Shown here: piece by piece, positions 34,321 to 45,605 of the stretch | How the letters are laid out: every line of letters starts with the position of its first letter | Position numbering within the stretch: position 1 is the first letter of the stretch | NCBI GenBank assembly: GCA_018105865.1 | Contig: CM030834.1 | Span: forward strand, 17,855,219 to 17,919,218 | Source of the DNA: Metaphire vulgaris | Lineage: Eukaryota; Annelida; Clitellata; Crassiclitellata; Megascolecidae | DNA: 64,000 nt | Reading direction: 5' to 3' | Program-made: the position numbers and the translations under genes | Notes under the pieces: model-generated | Told to the model about the DNA's origin: nothing | What the model saw: the letters and a program-made list of their open reading frames with translations, nothing else | Database searches by the model: none

Positions 34321-34977
34321 ATATATGTCTTACTCCAGATTTGAAGTGTCCAGTTCGTTGGAAGACTGGACAGATAGAGAATATTTTCATGATGTAAATA
34401 TCGTTTATCTGGGCACGGTTACAGAAGCTCATTAATTATTGCTGGTACGAAAACAACTAAAAACCATTCTTTTCAAGAATAATTATTATTCTGTTCAACT
34501 CATAGACTTTAATATCAGTATAATAATAAATCTATGGTTCAACTCTGTTGACTTAAAACACATCTATTCCTGACTGCATATCCGCCTTAACCTGGAATCT
34601 GGAAATACGGACTGACATTTTGGATTACAACCTCGATTCACCACGGACAATGATTCACGACATACGATTATTCACTGAAGCGACCATCGACTGGTGGAGA
34701 TGTTTGTCACTTTACTTACAATGGCGCTAAAGAAGTCTACTACTACTACTACTACTACTACTGTTGGTTTTCCCGCGGATTTTCGCTCGTTTTGTTTGGG
34801 CGATGGTTAAGTTTTGAGGATTTTTCTTCTATTTAATCGTTCTCACTTTCTGAACCTTAGCTTCAGACACTCTCGTTTATCCACTGAACATTTTCGCAGT
34901 AAAATATTCAGTTTTAGAAACTGCTTAATTGACTTCTCAGTGCTTTATTTGACCATGCTTTGTTTACAAACTCGCCA

Positions 34978-34987
34978 TCTTGAAATG
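34978..34987 (-). promoter_or_regulatory. Possible YY1-type site with start codon (CAAGATGGCG)
   Basis: On the minus strand CAAGATGGCGAGTTT runs into GTAAAC, a plausible donor. It combines a YY1 consensus, a good start context and a first-exon donor between the URB2 and p53 genes. It could be the URB2 first exon, but no in-phase second exon was found. Confidence 0.2.
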
Positions 34988-35150
34988 GCTTATGGTTTTA
35001 GAAGTAATGGAATGGAATTTTAAGTTTGTCAATTTATTTAGTGCTAGTTTTGGTGCAATGTCTACGAATTAGTGTGTTCTTCTACGCTTTTCCATAATGC
35101 TTGATTCTTTTCGCCCTGTGCTGTGTTTCTGTGGCCACTGGCTCTATTTT

Positions 35151-35934
35151 GGGTAATCGTGAGCGGTCGTGACTCCAGTCAAATGATAGGAAGTATAAAT
35201 CCGCGCTCTGACCGAAGTAACCAAAGTACCAGTCCGCCGTTCGTAGCACGTATACTAGCATAGGAACAAGGTTTTTATAGCGCTATACTTAGGTTACCTT
35301 TGTAGGAGACCGCCTCACATTTTGAACATGAGGATGAAATTCAAAAGTAATATAGATACTAGTATATAGCCAAACTACTGGAGTCATCACCACACATCAG
35401 GTTAAATTAAATATATAGTGAACAGCTTTTTATAGCATCCAACTGCTGGAGTCATCACCATACAGTAGCTGGAAATTCAGATGTAAGTGAGACAATTAGC
35501 CACGTGTATATAGCCCAACTCAAGTAGTCATCATCAAACAGTACCATAAATATTATAAGTAATTGTGATTTTCAAGCTACTGTATGGTGATGACTCTGGC
35601 GATTGGGCGCTATAAAAAGGTGGTTTAAAATATTCAAGACTCCCCAATATTTGTAAAAAGGTGGTTTAAACTGCTCAGAATTGCCAAGCATATTTGTCCT
35701 AAATTGATTTCAGTGTCTCAATCTACATGCTACCGGCTGAATTACTTGGGATAATTTTCATTCTGTTTGGTTAGAACTGCTAATTAGGCGCTAAACAAAT
35801 GCAGTTATCCTTCCTAAGGTGTCTATCGAGGTCTCTATAAAGCTGTTCTTGGAACGTCTTCCCGTATTTATGGACTACTTTCGGTTTACTTACTGTTATG
35901 ACTGGAGTCACGACCGCTCATGATTAATTACCCT
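35151..35934. mobile_element. Inverted-repeat element between URB2 and p53
   Basis: The left end GAGCGGTCGTGACTCCAGTC (35160-35180) is exactly inverted at the right end (about 35898-35920), with further partial pairing out to GGTAAT/ATTACC. Inside are three direct repeats of CTGGAGTCATCACCA type (near 35381, 35447, 35523) and one inverted copy (near 35590), each next to TATAG. No target duplication was found, so the boundaries are approximate. Confidence 0.5.
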
Positions 35935-36362
35935 TAGGCTCTTGTAATGGCTAATAATAATCGTAATCATAAATGAGTGGAATTTAAGTGGGTAAGTAGG
36001 ATTTCTTCTGTGTTGAAAACTATCACACAGGATCATGATGAACCATCATAGCCATGTTATGGTGGTCATGACATTACAGGCAATTCTTTTTAAATAATTA
36101 TTAATATTTCTAAATGAGCAGACATATTTGGAGCACACAGTTTTGATGTTATTACAAATCGCTAGGTTTGTAAAATTCAGTGGTGGTTAACTCTTTTCAT
36201 ATGCAGTGTGTGCCAACATAAAACATTAAAAATACAGGTATAAAAATGCTTTGGCTATTGCACAATTGGGCATTGTATGAGCAATATTCATTGGCTCAAA
36301 AGCTTTAATATTCATAACTTAAATATTGTTTTAGTGATTAAAGCTTCCAGTGAGATGTCATC

Positions 36363-39300
36363 ATGGACAATGATGAACTGATTAATCTCTGCAACCAGTG
36401 TGAATTTACAGGGTATGTTTGGATATGTCGTAATTTAAAAGAGTGATATTTTTAATCGAAAAACTTAAATTTTTGGAGTATATTTGTTTATTTTGCCTAT
36501 TCCAACTTTGATCTCTGATTTGATTTATCTATTGAAAAGATTGTGACAGCAGTCAAACTTTCATAGAACTGTAACAGCTATAGAAAACATGAAACCTGAT
36601 GCTGTTTACAACTGAAGTATTGAAGGAAGAGAGTTTTGAAAGTGTTTTGTGATTAGAAGTTACCTTTTGTCTAATTCACATTGCTTTCTTTTTGCAGTTC
36701 TCAGTCTGAGATTCCAGATGTTTCTTTTTCACCTGAAAGTCAAGATAGTCTGTCGAATGTTGTTCCATTTGGTTTTTCTGAGACAAATTGTTCGGTACGA
36801 GTATATTCATCTGTTGTCTTATCAGATTTATTTATGCAGTTTTGCAGAATTGTAATCTTGAATTGCATTATTTCTGGTTCCAAATATGTTAAAGAAGTAC
36901 ATCTACAGCTTGGACCTAATTGTTCTTTAAGTGGCTATCAGATTTGTTATGGAAGTGACAAAACTTGACGCTGAATTCACTACTCTGTCTGATTTTTCAT
37001 GCAAATTTCACACTTGTAAATATGATAGTTTTGCATGAAAGTGAAAGGTTTAGCCCACTATCATTGTGGACTTCATCTTTTACTGTTCAGTTAGGCAATA
37101 AATGCTGTTATTCTTTTAAGTTAGTGCAAACTGGTTTGCCACTTGACTGAAAAAAGCATGATTCTTGTCTAATAAATTACATTTTGTGTATAGGATTTGT
37201 TATATCTGAGAAGCGATGACAAATGTGATGGTTCTCAGGTTGAAAGCTGGTATGTCAGAATAATCATTTCTACGTTAAAGACTTTTCTCCTATATATTGC
37301 ATGCATTGTAATTTTGATGGTTTGCTCTTAATTAATTTGTTGATCTATTGTCACTTTTTGTAAATCCTGCATATTTTGCTTGTTTGAATGATTGACTGTC
37401 TGTATATTTGTTTTCTGACAGTTCAAATGGCTTTCAAAAGTTTCAGCTGATTGTATCATTTGAGTCTCAGGTTGTGCCTGTGACCAAATCAGCAGCATGG
37501 ACGGTATATATTTCTTGTACTGTCCTTTATAGTGTATTTTGTTAAATGCTGATGCCTGGAAGATGGTAATGTTTGTTATTGTAATTTGTTTGCAAAATGA
37601 ACCTTTTATGTGGTGAGATTGGCAATCAATGGCATAACCACGGGAGAGGCCGGGGACTGGGCCAGTCGTGAGTCTTGTGCAAAACCGTTGTGGGGGGGGG
37701 GGGTGAGTAAGTAGTATATGAGATTGAAGAGAATGCAATAAATCTTAAAGCGATAGAGATTGAAAGCACAACAGGACAGGATAACGTTTTTACAGAAATG
37801 CAGATGTGCCCACCTATTCCAGAATCGTGGCTGTTCCACCATTAGCGATAACACTATAAAATCATTTTTGAGTAATCTTTAAAATATTATTTGGTTTATT
37901 TTTTTTCAGTACTCTGAACTGTTGAAGCGACTTTATGTTAACATTGGCCAGCCGTGTCCAATCAGTATAAGACTGGAGCCGAGGCCACAGCGGGGATTCC
38001 ACTTGCGATGCTCTCTGCAATACACAAAGACTTCTTATGTTGGCAATCCTGTAGTTCAGTGTCCCAACCATTCTACTAAAGAGGCTGACTTAAAGCTACA
38101 AGGACATGTTCTCAGAAGCAACACGTGTGGTGTTGAGTACGATAGAAATGAGCACACGGGACGCTACAGTATTTTGTTTCCATATGATATCGCTCAAGGT
38201 ATTATGAAAATGTGATTTGTTAATTGAGCTGAACTTATCGAGTATTGGTCATAATTTGTTGTAACAAAAGGATATATTAGCATTATTTATTAGTGTTTTT
38301 ATTCAACATCATTGAGGGGTGTTAGCAATGAAATTACTTTTGTACTTGCTATTAGTATTAATCAGCCTACTTGACATTATGCGACTGGTTCCCTTCAGTA
38401 GTATACCGAAGTTAAGCCAGGTTGAGCACGGCTAATATTTGGATGGGTGACCATCTTGGGATCTGTCATGGTACTGGGGCCATCCAAGCCATTCATCACT
38501 TAGGCATTGCTAAATTCGTAGCAGTGTTAAGCTGTAAAGGTATAATGCAGGTCTAGAGAAAGCAATGGCATACTACTCTAGATTAACCCCTTTAAGGGTT
38601 GCCCCAAGTTAAATCGTCCATTTTACAATGCATTACAAAAATGACCATTAACCCCTTTACCGACCATTTATTTGTTGTGCAATGCATAATGGGTGCATGT
38701 GTGTCACGTCTGGTAAAGGGGTTAATGGCATAAGCCACCTGTGCCGCTGCTTGCTTAGTAGATGGAGATCAGTGCGCTAACCCTATGCCCTTTTGAGTGT
38801 GGGACTACCTTTGCCTTTTTATTAGGGAGTGACTGGATAGGTTTTTCCACTGGATCCAAATATTTTAGGTCAACATTATTAGGATCCAAAGAGAATATTA
38901 CCACACAGGATTAGAATGACCCTCACTGGTTACTAGTTACCATTATTTGCTTGATATTCACTACTCGGTGCATGTAGCCTGAACTTATTCTTTGTGTCAT
39001 GTACCGGTAGTTCCAGTTAACTTGAATTTTTGGGTGCATTTGTTGGCTTCAGTTAAGTTGCTCTTTTATTAAAACATGGGATGTGACTAAGCTTATAATA
39101 TTCGGATTAGTTTCGTGACATTAGTATTTGGCGAATCCTGATATTGCTGAGTACCACACTATCTGGCCAGAGCAAATGTCCAGATTGGTTTCCTGTCATT
39201 CCCCACTTTTTATTAGTATTATGATCATCATTATCATCATTAAACCATAGCTCTAAGCAGACAAGAATGGAAGCAAGGAAGAGAAATGACATCAGGTACC

Positions 39301-41427
39301 AACAGGTGTTGACGTCATGGTTGATGATGGTGGTGTAATGCTTGCACTATCAATGATTTATTATATACAATATTATACATATGTTTATGATTCATATCAA
39401 TATTTTTTATGTAAACAGGTGATGAAGACAACAACTTGTTTGTGTTTGAATTCAAGTGTCTGACCACTTGCCTTGGCAGACTAAAAACAAAACTTGTCTT
39501 CGAGGTGGAATGCGCCGACAAGATTCTTTGCCGTCAGAATGTTGATGTGCGCATTTGCTCTTGCCCTGGAAGGGATCGGAAACATGATGAAGGACAATTC
39601 AGAAGTCTCGATCCTGCTCTAGCGAATTATAACAGAGAAAGAAAGGATATTTCTTCATTGTGTGTTGCTGCCAGAAAGAGACCAAGTACTGAAGAAGAGG
39701 ATGTTTATACTATAAAGGCAAGTTTTAGAAATGCAATTAAATCTACTTTTAGGTAGCTCGATCTTGGATCCTGTATTCTTCTGAGTGTTCAAGAATTAAG
39801 ATTCAGAGCCGATGTGAATGCATGCTAAAAATTTATCATTAACTCAGTTTCTATTAGTTCAGTTTCATGACAGGTTTTAAAAAAATTCTTGTAATTTTTA
39901 ATTTGAGTGAAATGTCCATTTACCGTGATGTTGAATACAAGTTATTTTCTTTCGATAATGAAGGACCAAAGATTCTATTAGTTCCAGATTATCTTTATTA
40001 TGAATTGTAACAGAGCATTTTTATAACACCTCTTCTGAGCACTTTATTACTTTGAATAGGAAACAAGTAGGGTTTCAAGCATTCCATGAAGAGTGTCATG
40101 GGTTTTTTTTGGTTACAAGTCTGCATATACTAACACCAATAGCATTCTAGACTGATGCAGACCTCATTGCTGAAATATTGATGTGCTTGCCGGGGTCGAC
40201 CAGTGATATGGCTAGGCAGGTGGAGCCAGTCAGAGGTAATATGGAGTTCCTATGGTGTTACAACTGTACAATTTTCTTGTATTACAGTATGAAAGACTGC
40301 ACATGCAATCTTGTTCAGTTAGGATCTTGTAACAGTAAACCCATGTAACATCTATGTTGCTTAAACTGTTGAGACTTAGGACTACATCAACCAAGTTGCC
40401 TTGATTGTAGGTTAGAGGTCGAAAGAATTATGAACTTTTAGAAGAGCTGAGGCTGAAGCTTGAGAAGGCTGATAGATATGATGAGAGGCAATCAACTGCC
40501 CAAGTTGAGAACTTTGATAACGTCTACGTAAGGGAGGTCATATCGGTTTCAGACCCAGCAAAAGAACAGACAAAGGAGCCACTGCCGTAAGTTTCTTTTT
40601 TTTCTGTTCTTTTACCCATTTGAAATATTTTTGTTTAATAATGCAGCCAAATTTGCTTGGAATTGAGTTGGCATTGATCTTTAATGTACTGTAATAAAAG
40701 ACTTATATGGCAGCTCTTATATTACTGCTCAGAGGTGCTCCTCTCTTTAGAGTCTCTTGATAAGTAAATGAGACTAGTCTTCTCAAGAATAAAGGTTTGA
40801 TTAGGCTAATTTGACATTTGGATGGCATAGCTTGTTTTCTGGTGTTCACTGATAGCTGCTGCAGCTGATAATTGCTGAGGTTTGTTTTTGCATTCAGTCA
40901 TTAAGTTTTCTTGCATTTACTTTCATGAAAACTGCATGTTATGAGACCTGTCAGTTAGGGTGAAGTAAAACTGAGGTTTGCACTTGTGTGCTGGTATGTT
41001 AGGTTTGATATGAAGCAATAAATATGACATAAAGTAGGTCTGACAATACTTAATTTCAAATATGAAGAAACTTTTGCCTGCTTTTTCTAAGAGCTGTGGT
41101 AGTTTATAAAACAATTTGTGAAGTTTTATATATTTGAAAGTGCAAACACATATGCATCTGCACATGTATGTAGATATGTATGTATTGTTATAGGTCAAAG
41201 TACAGGGATGATTTTAAAACTATATATGCTTAAAAACTTGATTTTCATGATTTTCACACTATCTATATTTTATTTTTTTCAGACATTCCAGTACTGGTGG
41301 TTGTTCACATTCTAAGAAAATTGCTAAACCTCACCATCATAATCAAGCACAGCTGTCACAGAGTTCAATGACAGGAAAGATATTAAAGAATAAGGTGTCA
41401 CTGCAAGTATCTGAACACATGAAGTAA
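36363..41427 (+). CDS. p53-like: p53/p63/p73-family transcription factor
   Basis: A tetrameric DNA-damage transcription factor. Eight exons in consistent phase: 36363-36412, 36698-36794, 37194-37249, 37422-37503, 37910-38198, 39419-39717, 40411-40586, 41283-41427, giving 397 residues. The N-terminus is acidic (MDNDELINLC) without a clear FxxxW transactivation motif. The DNA-binding domain, about residues 75-250, has all four zinc ligands (C146, H149, C205, C209) and the VRICSCPGRDRK helix, with R236 and R243 in the places of human R273 and R280. The tetramerisation segment VRGRKNYELLEELRLKLEK starts at residue 292. Odd points: the L3 loop reads CLGRLKTK instead of the usual GGMNRR, and the intron after exon 6 uses a GC donor. 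An acceptor-like TTTTAG just before exon 1 suggests a non-coding 5' exon. There is no SAM domain. Confidence 0.93.
37910..38198 (+). CDS. p53-like: p53 exon 5: core of the DNA-binding domain
   Basis: Encodes YSELLKRLYVNIGQPCPI through VVQCPNH (zinc ligands C146 and H149) to the PYDIAQ segment. Acceptor TTTTTTCAG, donor CAAG/GTATTA. Human R175 is replaced by Gln (VVQCPNH in place of VVRRCPHH). Confidence 0.93.
38365..38825 (+). mobile_element. 5S rRNA-headed SINE, interrupted by TTAA MITEs
   Basis: Bases 38365-38480 are a diverged 5S rRNA copy (GCCTAC start, CCGAAGTTAAGCC, TATTTGGATGGGTGACC, GGTACTGGGG), which includes the internal pol III promoter. An unrelated body follows and is shared with the tRNA-headed SINE at 18180-18478. 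The body is split by a MITE insertion (38587-38721). The copy lies in the p53 intron between exons 5 and 6. Confidence 0.85.
38583..38725. mobile_element. TTAA MITE pair inserted in the 5S SINE
   Basis: TTAA lies at 38583-38586, 38648-38651 and 38722-38725. The segment 38652-38721 is a full 70-bp MITE (CCCCTTTACCGACC to CTGGTAAAGGGG). The segment 38587-38647 is a second copy in the opposite orientation that lacks its right end. The empty site TTAATGGC survives in the SINE at 18283, which confirms TTAA target duplication. Confidence 0.85.
39419..39717 (+). CDS. p53-like: p53 exon 6: zinc loop, L3 and DNA-contact helix
   Basis: Encodes FKCLTTCLGRLKTKLVF (C205, C209, L3) and VRICSCPGRD. The exon ends at ATAAAG/GCAAGT, a consensus GC donor. 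Without splicing, the frame continues 12 codons (ASFRNAIKSTFR) to TAG at 39754-39756, which would give a protein lacking the tetramerisation domain. Confidence 0.92.
40411..40586 (+). CDS. p53-like: p53 exon 7: tetramerisation domain
   Basis: Begins VRGRKNYELLEELRLKL, matching the beta-strand/helix oligomerisation motif (p53 RGRERFEMFREL). Acceptor GATTGTAG, donor CC/GTAAGT. It continues into a Glu/Lys-rich linker. Confidence 0.9.
40731..40795 (+). repeat. Dispersed repeat shared with 10285-10345
   Basis: The second copy of the short repeat noted in the NR5 intron; here it lies in the p53 intron after exon 7. Confidence 0.5.
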
Positions 41428-43800
41428 TTTGTTTTTCTGATGGTAATGTAGACTATGGCGGAAGCGTTGGAGTGGTATGGTGAAAATGTTTTTCAATTGT
41501 CTGTCTATAAAGTTTACTTGATGACAGTTGGAAAATCTTGCTTTTGTTATACTGAAGTTAAAGAAGTTCCTTGAAATTTTTATTGAAAGTTATATGGCAA
41601 AAGTTTATTGAAGAGGTATTTGTCTACAGGGTGGGCCAAAAAAACGGACTAGTCACGTTTAGGTTTGCATTTAATATAGTCCGGTTTTTTGTGCCACTCT
41701 GTACATGTTATGTTAATAGTACAGTTAGGAATTATTGCATACTTAGATTTTCAGATGAATGACTAATGAATTTTTTGCCTTTTCACTACTGTGTTAGAGT
41801 AAGCATGACGCGATCTTATCAGTGTATGGGTAACTGATGTTATGTCATTTGTGAAATAGTTTTACTAAATTTAGGACTATGATTGCATTGTTTGACTTCA
41901 TTTTGTTTGACATAATGACACAATATAGACCTGCATGAAGTCTTTCTAGAGTTATAATTTGTTTGCTTTTATATTTGATATGCAGAAAGCCATAATTCAA
42001 AATTGTTTTTGATTCAGTCAAGCATAATTCTTGCTGTATGGGTGACTTGTTCCATGCTGAACAGATGATCATGATTAGTGTAATTTACCATCAACCGTTG
42101 ACCGTGTAGAATTAGATTATGGTGATCAATTTATGGCATCTACACAAAAATTTGCTGTTTATACCCTAGCCGCTGTATGTGCCCATCCTCCTTTGACTGA
42201 TTCCTACATCCTCTTCATCATCTATAATATGATAGACTGAATGATGGTTCAAGTTTTCAAACCAGACATGCAGATACATTGAGCTTTATGCTGTCCACTA
42301 ATGGATTGATTTGCACCAGTGGTGAATGTCCATGCTGATGTGGACTCTTTACCATCCTCATGCATTCACTTTGTGTTGACTGATTTTATTTCCTTTTGAA
42401 TGACCAATTATTATAGACAGTCTGAATCATCAGTGTTTCAAAGAGTTGCTGTCAACACTAGTATCTCTGGCTAGTATGGGGGTGTATGTAATTGTTTTCA
42501 CTTGTATGCCAAAGATCTATTGCTAAAGTCCTATTCAACTACATATTGAATAATATAACAATTGAGGTCCTTCAGTTTTATTCTTACTTGACCACATTAT
42601 GTAGACATTATGAATGTCAGTCTGTGACTGTTTTGGCGTTCATGTATGTTTGTGTTTAAATTCACTTAGATTGTTATGTAGCATTGATTCTTTTCCGATG
42701 TCTTCTGATTTTCATTACATCTTTTTTGCGCTACTACTTTACATGTAACGTGCCACATCTTATTGTACTTTTAAGTACTTGTTCAGCTCTTTGTCTAAGA
42801 TTATCAATTAATTTCTTCTGTTAAATGAATCTTCAATTTTCCATTTTGAGTTGAGAAATCCAAATTTTGAAATTTAAATTGATTGCTCTGTACATAAAAT
42901 TTGTATGGCATGATTTTGTTAAGGAATGTGTATATATTTTGTGAATGTAGTTAGCTAGCATTAACTTACCAGTCATTAAATGCATTTTCTGTTTTCATTC
43001 TGTTTAAGAATTTGTTTTGAAGTTATTTTATTTAGTTTATCAAGTAGTTTGAATGTGTTGTTTTTCAAATGCTGTAACAGAACGTTTCTATATAGATTTG
43101 ATCTGCAAAATACAATTTCATACTGTTTCAGTAGGAAATATAGTAAATTGCTGTCAGTTTTATGTAGGCATTTTACTTTTGTTCACAATCCAGCTCTTTT
43201 TTTCATTTTTTATGTGGTTCCTAAGAGCATCTATATTTCAGCTACATGACAAATTAATAGGAAGTTAAACTGAATGAAGCCTTTGAACTCCTTCCCCTAG
43301 TGATTAGGCTATAAAAATTCCCAATGGCAGTGGTGATTTATGATGACATGTTAAAATTATGCATATTATTATGATCAATGGTCATTTATTTAATCATGAT
43401 TTTTAGATTTAATTGTGTGGTGACGCTTACATTACTGATTTGGAAAAGTTATTGTATTTAACACCTGAAAGACTTAAAGCAGCTGCACAGATTTAGCAGT
43501 TTTATACAGTGTACTGCTTGATTATGATTTGTTTCTAAATGCTGTATTCTGATTGCTATTATCTTATTTTTGGATTAATTTTTATGCCAATTATTTCATA
43601 GGTTGTTGAAACTGTTTGACTTTCTTGTGATGTTACTAATTCAGTTGCTTGTCGGTCACTGATATGTGGTATGTCATTTTTTGAATGTTTTTCCATGTGG
43701 TTGCAAGTTAAGTTTTGATTAATGTTTGTTGCATACAGTAATTGTGCTTGATTTCAGTTGCATGTATGAAAAATAAAGATTAAACATTATGTGAAGAAGG
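41428..43800 (+). other. Probable p53 3' UTR and downstream sequence
   Basis: T-rich with no coding frame. AATAAA at 43772-43777 is the first strong polyadenylation signal I see after the p53 stop (a weaker ATTAAA lies near 42976), so the 3' UTR may be over 2 kb. It contains a mariner-like MITE at 41627-41701. Confidence 0.4.
41625..41703. mobile_element. Tc1/mariner-like palindromic MITE
   Basis: A 75-bp element flanked by TA on both sides. Inverted ends are CAGGGTGGGCCAAAAAAACG and CCGGTTTTTTGTGCCACTCTG (in part). The CAGGGTGNNCCAAAA type of end and the TA duplication are typical of IS630-Tc1-mariner elements. It could fold into a long hairpin in the p53 transcript. Confidence 0.75.
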
Positions 43801-44154
43801 TTTACTTGATTTAATTATTTTCAGGTCTTCAGCATGATAGATGGGTTTTGGAGTCCTGTTGCTGTGAACTTTGAAACCAGAATGTTGTAGCATCCTGCAA
43901 TTTTGTTTAACATTTTATTCGCAGAACAATGCTGTAACATATTCCAACCAATACTATGGCATTAATTGAAATTTCATAGATATGCTTTTTCTGAAATTAA
44001 AACATTGAAAATGATAATAAAGATTGAAAAAGGTCATATTCTCTCTTGCATTAAAATGTGCAATTCTGCACTTTGCAAACTACAGATTAAACCAGTTTTT
44101 TCCAGAGAGTTGCTAGACATGCTTGTCTTTGTCATTTCTTTGGCTATTTGAACC

Positions 44155-44424
44155 CTATTTCTTCCAACAGGCAACAATATTAAGAAGACATTGAACCGGT
44201 ACTCTTTTATTGATTCTAAATTTCATGGAATTCTTTGATGCTTGAACTCTCCTGTGATTTTTCCGCGATTCCGACGTGTAGTCTTTCTTATTTTTGTTTC
44301 GATGATCAGTTGCATCATCTTTGCTGTTGAACTGCAGAACATCTGTTCTTTTTTGATCTTTGACATGAACTTTTTGTGGATCATTCCTGAGAAGTCCTGG
44401 TATATAGTCCTCTGTTTCCAAATC
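44155..44424 (-). CDS. Candidate terminal exon of an unidentified gene
   Basis: Ninety codons including the stop, open from an acceptor (TTCTTAG/GAT) to TAG. The product is charged and hydrophilic (DLETEDYIPGLLRNDPQK, HRNKNKKDYTSESRKN). GAATAAAATG on the minus strand near 43915 could serve as its polyadenylation signal. It may pair with the candidate first exon at 48585-48743, since both are phase 0. I do not recognise the family. Confidence 0.4.
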   Translation of the reverse strand, partial: DLETEDYIPGLLRNDPQKVHVKDQKRTDVLQFNSKDDATDHRNKNKKDYTSESRKNHRRVQASKNSMKFRINKRVPVQCLLNIVACWKK

Positions 44425-44752
44425 CTAAGAATGGAATTGCATTTTCCTTTATAAAATTACCGGTAAACAAAAATTTGCAGCACTTTTGTTTAATTATGCA
44501 ATCATTCAGGTGCATCATTTGGGGGTTATAAGGACCACTTGCACCCATGCCTGCACCAGCACTGCATTTACAAATAAACAGACGTGAAAATAATTATGAA
44601 CAACCACAAGGACGACAGTAAATGAAAGAAAATTATCAAAATACTTAGCATTGACAGCAAAATTTTAACATTTTCAACATGTTGCTAAGTGATCATTACA
44701 GGAGGAAGGCTAATCGATACAGCTTTGCGTGTAAGCTTAACTTGGTATTAAG

Positions 44753-45239
44753 CAGTGGCGTAGCCAGGATTTCCGGAAGGGGGTTTGGATTTTGGTTTTG
44801 ACTGACCATCTCTGGAAAAATCTTGACAAGCAAAAAAAGACGTTATCGCCTCTAGTTTTTTCCTGACAAGCAAAAAAGGTTATCAATATCAACACTCCCT
44901 GACAAGCAAAAAAGGTCCTTGCCTCTTAAACACATTTTATAGCTAAGGGGGGTTTTTGGCCCCCAAAGTCGTGTAAAAAATTAAAAATGCATAGAAACTC
45001 ATTAAAAATATTGTTTTTGACAGCCAAGGTTTGTTTCCAACGTTTGTACCCAACAATATACCCAACGTAGTTCCCCAACGTTTGTACACAACAATATATC
45101 AAACGTTGTACCCAACATAGTTCACCAACGTTTGTACAGAACAATGTACCCAACATAGTTCCCCAACGTTTGTTTTCAAAGTTTTTACCCAACAAGGTTG
45201 GGTTTAACCCCTAAACCCCCGCCCTTGGCTACGCCACTG
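44753..45239 (+). mobile_element. hAT-like MITE (CAGTGGCGTAGCC ends), long copy
   Basis: Starts CAGTGGCGTAGCCAGGATTT and ends TTGGCTACGCCACTG. It contains three copies of TGACAAGCAAAAAAGG and tandem CCCAACGTTTGTAC-like repeats. Flanking octamers GTATTAAG and GTACTATT match only in part, so the target duplication has decayed. It is homologous along its length to the reversed copy at 49214-49501. Confidence 0.7.
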
Positions 45240-45605
45240 GTACTATTAAGTGCAGTTTCATTCTATTTTAGAATATATTCTAATACTGTAGTTTACACTG
45301 TAAGTATTTTATGATGATAATAACAAGGTTTAAAGTGGTTCAGTAGGTTATGGCCTTTCATGTGAACTGCTATGTTCCACCTATCCATTCATTCAGTCTT
45401 GCAGCATAATCCTATTTTGACCTCTAGTAGTCTAGTTACTCTACTAGGTTTGTTCTTGTATTCTCCGTTGTCTTTTTTTGTCTGCATCTATAAATAGCAG
45501 AACTTTTCAATAGTCTAGGCCTACATAATGTCATAAATTCTTCATTCAATTAGGAACTTAGGCCTACTGTATACAAACCTACACAATCCTTTATCTACAG
45601 TCTAA

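Noticed and set aside
38365..38480. A functional 5S rRNA gene
   Set aside because: Too diverged from 5S rRNA, single copy here, and continuous with a SINE body.
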